Below are positions 37,757 through 41,148 of a DNA stretch of 41,148 bases, one piece after another. The DNA comes from an uncultured Clostridium sp. GTDB taxonomy: Bacteria > Bacillota > Clostridia > TANB77 > CAG-508. Both the position numbers and the translations under genes were made by a program. Below the pieces are notes generated by a model. The model saw only the letters and a list, made by a program, of their open reading frames with translations, was not told the DNA's origin and searched no databases. Each line of letters starts with the position of its first letter. The first letter of the stretch is position 1. Where the stretch lies: contig CANRQN010000002.1 in assembly GCA_947641575.1 (NCBI GenBank), positions 72,494 through 113,641 on the forward strand. Direction: 5' to 3'.

Positions 37757-37968
37757 TTTGCTTTTACTCCCTTCTTTGACTGTCAAAAATTATCTTGACA
37801 ATTTAATATTTTGATAGAAATACATTGTAACATATTTTTTAATAACTTTCTATAAAAGTAGTATAATTTTACTTCATCAATATATAATATATTGTATTGA
37901 TTGTAAATATATTGTCTTGATGTTGTATTTATTTTATGTTAAACTATATTATAAGAAGAGGTGATATT

Positions 37969-38241
37969 ATGGCTCAAACATTAGTAAATTTTAGAATAGA
38001 TGAAGAAACAAAAAAGGAAATGGAAAAAGTTTGTGATGAATTAGGTATGACTGTTACAACAGCATTAAATATATTTATAAAAAAAATGACTAGAGAAAAA
38101 AGAATACCTTTTGATGTTTCAATAGACCCATTTTATTCAAAAAGCAATATGAAAGCTATAAATGAATCTATAAAAGAATTAGAGGAAGGAAAAGTTGTTG
38201 TAAAAACATTAGAAGAATTAGAGGCGATGGAGAATGAATAA
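37969..38241 (+). CDS. RelB/DinJ family antitoxin
   Basis: This 90-residue protein has the ribbon-helix-helix N-terminus of RelB/DinJ antitoxins (AQTLVNFRIDEETKKEMEKV, LGMTVTTALNIFIKKM) and a C-terminal toxin-binding segment (ESIKELEEGKVVVKTLEELE). GAGGTG precedes ATG 37969. Its stop overlaps the start of a decayed YoeB-type toxin. Confidence 0.9.
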   Translation: MAQTLVNFRIDEETKKEMEKVCDELGMTVTTALNIFIKKMTREKRIPFDVSIDPFYSKSNMKAINESIKELEEGKVVVKTLEELEAMENE

Positions 38242-38473
38242 TATATCTTTTACTGCTATTGGCAAATGCAAGATAAGAAAACTTTAAAAAGAATAAATCT
38301 ACTACTTGCAGACATTAGTCGAAATAAATTTGAAGGAATTGGGAAACCAGAGCCTCTAAAGGAAAATTTATCTGGATACTGGAGTAGAAGAATTGATGAA
38401 GTTAATAGGTTAGTTTATAAAGTTGATACTAATCAAATAGAAATTATTCAAATGCAAAGGACATTATGAATAA
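38234..38473 (+). pseudogene. YoeB/Txe-type mRNA interferase toxin, decayed
   Basis: The frame from ATG 38234 starts like YoeB (MNNISFT) and then lacks the expected ENAW...YL stretch, leaving it out of frame with YWQMQDKKTLKRINLLL. The middle is well kept (FEGIGKPEPLKENLSGYWSR, RIDEVNRLVYKV). Near 38450 one extra A shifts the end: reading past it gives IQCKGHYE, the normal YoeB C-terminus with the catalytic His-Tyr, instead of IQMQRTL. These are ordinary indels, not CGG events. A 67-residue remnant from ATG 38266 would lack the catalytic end, so the toxin is probably dead while its antitoxin survives. Confidence 0.75.
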
Positions 38474-38518
38474 TTATATAACTATTCTTAAAATAAGACA
38501 GTTATTCAAAAAATCAAG

Positions 38519-38580
38519 GTTCGTATTTATAAAGCCTAGGTTCGCCAAATAAGCGTTATACGAACCCGTATAAGAAAAAA
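38519..38580 (+). repeat. tRNA-tail repeat, copy 2
   Basis: GGTTCGTATTTATAAAGCC, then GGTTCGCCAAATAAGC, then TTATACGAACCC-GTATAAG resemble the tRNA-Arg 3' end and its trailer at 37440-37494. The first part no longer folds as a tRNA. Confidence 0.65.
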
Positions 38581-38583
38581 GAA

Positions 38584-38618
38584 AACATTATCAGTTCAAT
38601 ACCGATAATGTTTTTTAT
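38584..38618. terminator. Terminator between the toxin remnant and the next gene
   Basis: ACATTATC and GATAATGT pair around AGTTCAATACC, followed by TTTTTATT. It can serve the convergent gene as well. Confidence 0.75.
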
Positions 38619-38974
38619 TACTTATTTATAAAAGCTTTTATTTTTTCTATCATATCTTCACAATCTTCATATTCAATGAATTCATTTGTAATAAATTTTA
38701 ATGATGAACTTATTTTTGAACCCTTCTCATATATACACAATATAGGAGTATTATTATAATTTGCCCAGCCTAGTTCTATCCCTTGTCCTGTTGATGGCTC
38801 TGATACTTCTGCAATAAGTAAATCACTATTAGCAATAACATCTTTTGTATTTGTGATTTTACTTTCATGTGGAAGGACAAAATTATTTTTTTCGTTTAAA
38901 TTAGAATTCTTTATTGGGTTATAAATTTTATTTATGTAATCATATTCACTTGAATGTGAAATATATATTTTCAT
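38618..38974 (-). CDS. Nucleoside 2-deoxyribosyltransferase-like protein, 118 aa
   Basis: The fold looks like the nucleoside 2-deoxyribosyltransferase family (or a related TIR-like nucleotide-binding fold): MKIYISHSSEYDYINKIYNP at the start, VIANSDLLIAEVSEPSTGQG with the conserved Glu, and ELGWANYNNTPILCIYEKG. Such proteins appear in nucleotide salvage and near defence or toxin genes; its substrate cannot be read here. I prefer ATG 38974 to an in-frame GTG at 38986. Confidence 0.6.
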   Translation of the reverse strand: MKIYISHSSEYDYINKIYNPIKNSNLNEKNNFVLPHESKITNTKDVIANSDLLIAEVSEPSTGQGIELGWANYNNTPILCIYEKGSKISSSLKFITNEFIEYEDCEDMIEKIKAFINK

Positions 38975-39001
38975 TTTTCTTTCCACAATCTATTTCTCTT
39001 T

Positions 39002-39337
39002 CTATATATCTAAACTTTTTGAACAATATGGACAATACATCACAAATATATTCATGGCGCTAATAAGTTTTCCACAATTATGACAACGGCACATTACAAA
39101 ATATATAATTAAATCCACTACAAATAATATACTTACTATAATATAACCTACTGTTTTCCATATTGGCATTTCTGTATTATTAGTTCTAACTGTATATTTC
39201 ATTAACTGATTAACACTACCTAATGTATTTTCATTGCTAATTGGTATGATATTTATAATTACTAATATGACAACAACAATTAACCATATGACTGCACAAA
39301 TTCTTACTCCAGTTCTTGCATTATTTACAAACTTCAT
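39002..39337 (-). CDS. Two-helix membrane protein with C-terminal zinc ribbon
   Basis: This 111-residue protein has two helices (ICAVIWLIVVVILVIINIIP and VGYIIVSILFVVDLIIYFVM) and then a zinc ribbon with paired Cys (CHNCGKLIS and CPYCSKSL). ATG 39337 follows GAGGA by eight bases; a GTG at 39352 is possible. It starts about where mntA stops, so the three genes probably form one operon. No named family. Confidence 0.65.
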   Translation of the reverse strand: MKFVNNARTGVRICAVIWLIVVVILVIINIIPISNENTLGSVNQLMKYTVRTNNTEMPIWKTVGYIIVSILFVVDLIIYFVMCRCHNCGKLISAMNIFVMYCPYCSKSLDI

Positions 39338-39341
39338 TTCA

Positions 39342-39635
39342 TTATTCCTCACTATACACTAAAACTTCTTCTAAATTTTCATTTTCTAATAATGACCCTT
39401 TTATACTCCCTGTTGTTATAATATCAACTTCTTTTTCCAATGCTTCTTCTAGTGCGAATTTTACTTCCACTATTTTAAATCCGCCAATCACATCTTCTGT
39501 TCTAACAATAATGTCAACATCACTATCTTTTTTTTGCTTTTTCTTTGCATAAGAACCAAATATCCAAACATATGCTAAATTATATTTTTTTGCAACTGGT
39601 TTTATTTTTTCTTTTATTTTTTCTAGTTCAGACAT
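39342..39635 (-). CDS. mntA: MntA-type nucleotidyltransferase antitoxin
   Basis: MntA-like minimal nucleotidyltransferases neutralise HepT toxins by adding AMP residues. This 97-residue protein has the catalytic GSYAKKKQKKDSDVDIIV motif (GSxA with the DxD pair) and a third acidic site at EVDIITTG. Its ATG overlaps the hepT stop (TAATG), the usual order for this module. Confidence 0.88.
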   Translation of the reverse strand: MSELEKIKEKIKPVAKKYNLAYVWIFGSYAKKKQKKDSDVDIIVRTEDVIGGFKIVEVKFALEEALEKEVDIITTGSIKGSLLENENLEEVLVYSEE

Positions 39636-39985
39636 TATATCACCTCATTTAAAATATCTTGACAAAATTCTTTTATCTTGTCTATTTCTTCATCTGCGAC
39701 ATTCCATAATATAGATTTATCAATAGTTTCATAGTTATGTACAACTATGTCTCTCATTCCTGCAATATTTTTCCATGGAATTTGATTATATTTTGCTCTA
39801 AAGTCCATAGGTAACTTTTTAACTAATTCTCCTATCTGTGTAACTGGTGTTAATATAGCATTTTGATAAATACTATTATTTTCAAATTTTGAATAATCAT
39901 CTCCAAAAAAATCTTTAGTGTCTTTTATTACATTACAATGTTTTATAATTGCAATTAATACTTTTTTTGTTCGTTCATCTATCAT
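39635..39985 (-). CDS. hepT: HepT-type HEPN ribonuclease toxin (DUF86)
   Basis: HepT is a HEPN-domain RNase paired with MntA. The 116-residue all-helical protein contains the catalytic Rx4H motif in GMRDIVVHNYETID, followed by the conserved Tyr that MntA modifies in this family. AAGGAGAG lies eight bases before the ATG. Both partners look intact, unlike the RelB-YoeB pair nearby. Confidence 0.88.
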   Translation of the reverse strand: MIDERTKKVLIAIIKHCNVIKDTKDFFGDDYSKFENNSIYQNAILTPVTQIGELVKKLPMDFRAKYNQIPWKNIAGMRDIVVHNYETIDKSILWNVADEEIDKIKEFCQDILNEVI

Positions 39986-40177
39986 AAATTAACTCTCCTT
40001 TATATTTCAAATTATAGCATATATAATAGTGTTACGCAACTAAAATTATTTTATCAATTTTACTTTAAATATTGTAAAAATAATAAATCATTGTTATAAT
40101 AAAAATATAAATTAAAATATTAATAAATATTTATCATATAATCAGCCTTATAATAAGATAACTTTCAAAAAGTCAAT

Positions 40178-40228
40178 GTTCGTATTTGCAAATTTGTGGT
40201 TCACCAAAGTATCATTATACGAACCCTC
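40178..40228 (+). repeat. tRNA-tail repeat, copy 3
   Basis: TGTTCGTATTTGCAAATTTG, GGTTCACCAAAG and TTATACGAACCC match copy 2 and the tRNA-Arg trailer. It marks the far side of the mntA-hepT block. Confidence 0.6.
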
Positions 40229-40251
40229 ATGTAATAGCGTAAACGAAAAAA

Positions 40252-40290
40252 CATCTCAATTTACATTATTGTATTTTGAGATGCTTTTAT
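40252..40290 (+). terminator. Terminator after tRNA-tail repeat copy 3
   Basis: CATCTCAA (40252-40259) pairs with TTGAGATG (40276-40283), followed by CTTTTATT. Confidence 0.65.
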
Positions 40291-40391
40291 TATATATACT
40301 CCTATTTATTCTATTAAAATATACCTGTAATTTAGCTTCTACTCTGAATTCTTCTTTTTCCATAATTCTTCTTTCATTTCTAATTTATGTT

Positions 40392-40997
40392 TTATTTTAT
40401 TACTTTTTTATTCCAACTCTTTTCATTACATTTTGGACATTTTAGGTATCTAGTTCTTCCAAAATGTATAGACCAGAACACATCATTATATTTTGGAATA
40501 TATTTATGATGACATTTCTTACATTCATAATATCCTGCTATTGTTTCGATTTTTAATGTAAACGAAATTCCTATAAAAAATATTATAAATGAACATATAC
40601 ATATAATTGATATATATGTTTGATTTTCCACAAAAATGTTTGTCAGTAACACTACCCCTAAAAATGCTATTGAAACTAATATTCCTATTATCACTTCTAG
40701 TTGTAATAACATTTTATTTTTTGTTTCATCAATTTTTTTAAATTCTAATAAATTTTCTTCTGCTATTTTATTATAATTATCCATTTCAATTTCCTCCCCA
40801 CTTAATAATTCATTTACAGTAATATCAAGTTCATTACATAATTCAAGCATTATAGAAGAATCAGGCATACCTTTTTCAGTTTCCCATTTTGATATTGCCC
40901 TATCTGTAATATTTAGTTTTTCTGCAAGTTCTGCTTGTGTCATATTTTTATTTTTTCTACATTGAGCAATAAATTTTCCTATTTTTACTTGATTCAT
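40392..40997 (-). CDS. XRE-family transcriptional regulator with two TM helices and zinc ribbon
   Basis: This 201-residue protein has an N-terminal XRE helix-turn-helix (IGKFIAQCRKNKNMTQAELA, NITDRAISKWETEKGMPDSS), two membrane helices (residues about 98-148, LEVIIGILVSIAFLGVVLL and ISIICICSFIIFFIGISF) and a C-terminal zinc ribbon (YECKKCHHKY and LKCPKCNEKSW). A DNA-binding domain tied to the membrane suggests a regulator that senses an envelope or metal signal; that is inference. AAGGAGGG precedes the ATG. Confidence 0.85.
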   Translation of the reverse strand: MNQVKIGKFIAQCRKNKNMTQAELAEKLNITDRAISKWETEKGMPDSSIMLELCNELDITVNELLSGEEIEMDNYNKIAEENLLEFKKIDETKNKMLLQLEVIIGILVSIAFLGVVLLTNIFVENQTYISIICICSFIIFFIGISFTLKIETIAGYYECKKCHHKYIPKYNDVFWSIHFGRTRYLKCPKCNEKSWNKKVIK

Positions 40998-41051
40998 AAT
41001 TTACCCTCCTTTAATATTATTGTAAATTCTTTATATATAAAAGTAAACATA

Positions 41052-41082
41052 CTAATCGTTGAGTGGAGAAAACAACGATTAG
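41052..41082. promoter_or_regulatory. Perfect inverted repeat upstream of the XRE regulator
   Basis: CTAATCGTTG and CAACGATTAG form a ten-base inverted repeat about 55 bases upstream of the regulator start. It may be the regulator's own operator or a hairpin. Confidence 0.5.
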
Positions 41083-41148
41083 TAGAGTTCTAAAAATTGT
41101 AATTTTGTGTTACTTTGTATTTGCTTTTATTGTATTTTTACTTTTTCT

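Overview
The window is AT-rich DNA from an endospore-forming, low-GC Gram-positive bacterium, most likely an uncultured member of the Clostridia. Evidence: an alpha/beta-type small acid-soluble spore protein, the germination protein YpeB, the Firmicute order tadA - SRP RNA - dnaX - ybaB - recR, an OLE-like large RNA next to an OapA-like gene, and strong AGGAGG ribosome sites. Nothing in the sequence gives a species.

The main result is a systematic departure from normal reading. Twelve otherwise intact genes carry 19 single-base frameshifts, and all 19 are the same event: an in-frame CGG codon where an extra C precedes a glycine codon (CGGN: 17 CGGA, one CGGG, one CGGT). Skipping the C, or reading CGGN as one four-base glycine codon, restores every protein, including the RecR motif GIPVGGDLEY, the Walker A loop of an ABC ATPase, all of YpeB and all of a diacylglycerol glycosyltransferase. 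In each gene the length minus the number of CGG codons divides by three. I found no in-frame CGG read as Arg in the AT-rich genes (roughly 10,000 codons scanned by eye), while CGGN in other phases (AAC GGA, GAC GGT) is common and harmless. A sequencing error would not know the reading frame. I infer that CGG is unassigned or reassigned here and acts as an efficient +1 frameshift or quadruplet glycine codon. Three visibly GC-richer single-gene cassettes (8439-8609, 10828-11403, 22556-23083) use CGG as ordinary Arg and look recently acquired.

Layout. 1-5480: rpoC (5' part) and rpoB, with a 24-codon leader ORF before rpoB and a long inverted repeat between them. 5520-8123: radical SAM protein, AAA ATPase, DUF1653 protein. 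8200-11450: long hairpin elements, SASP, ypeB and two GC-rich cassettes. 11456-13798: glycosyltransferase and M23 peptidase. 13990-19282: recR, ybaB, dnaX, SRP RNA, a membrane-anchored protein, tadA and a transglutaminase-like protein. 19302-23250: tRNA-Arg(CCU), galU, an ECF sigma/anti-sigma pair with its own ECF-type promoter, and a GC-rich secreted protein. 23529-29731: ylmH, tRNA-fMet, asnB, oapA with OLE RNA, ispH and a ComEA-like protein. 29888-37211: dacF, cvpA, a DUF5711-like protein, ykvI and a three-gene Gld-type ABC transporter. 37343-41148: tRNA-Arg(UCU) followed by an accessory stretch with toxin-antitoxin genes, punctuated by three copies of a tRNA-tail-like repeat, each with its own terminator.
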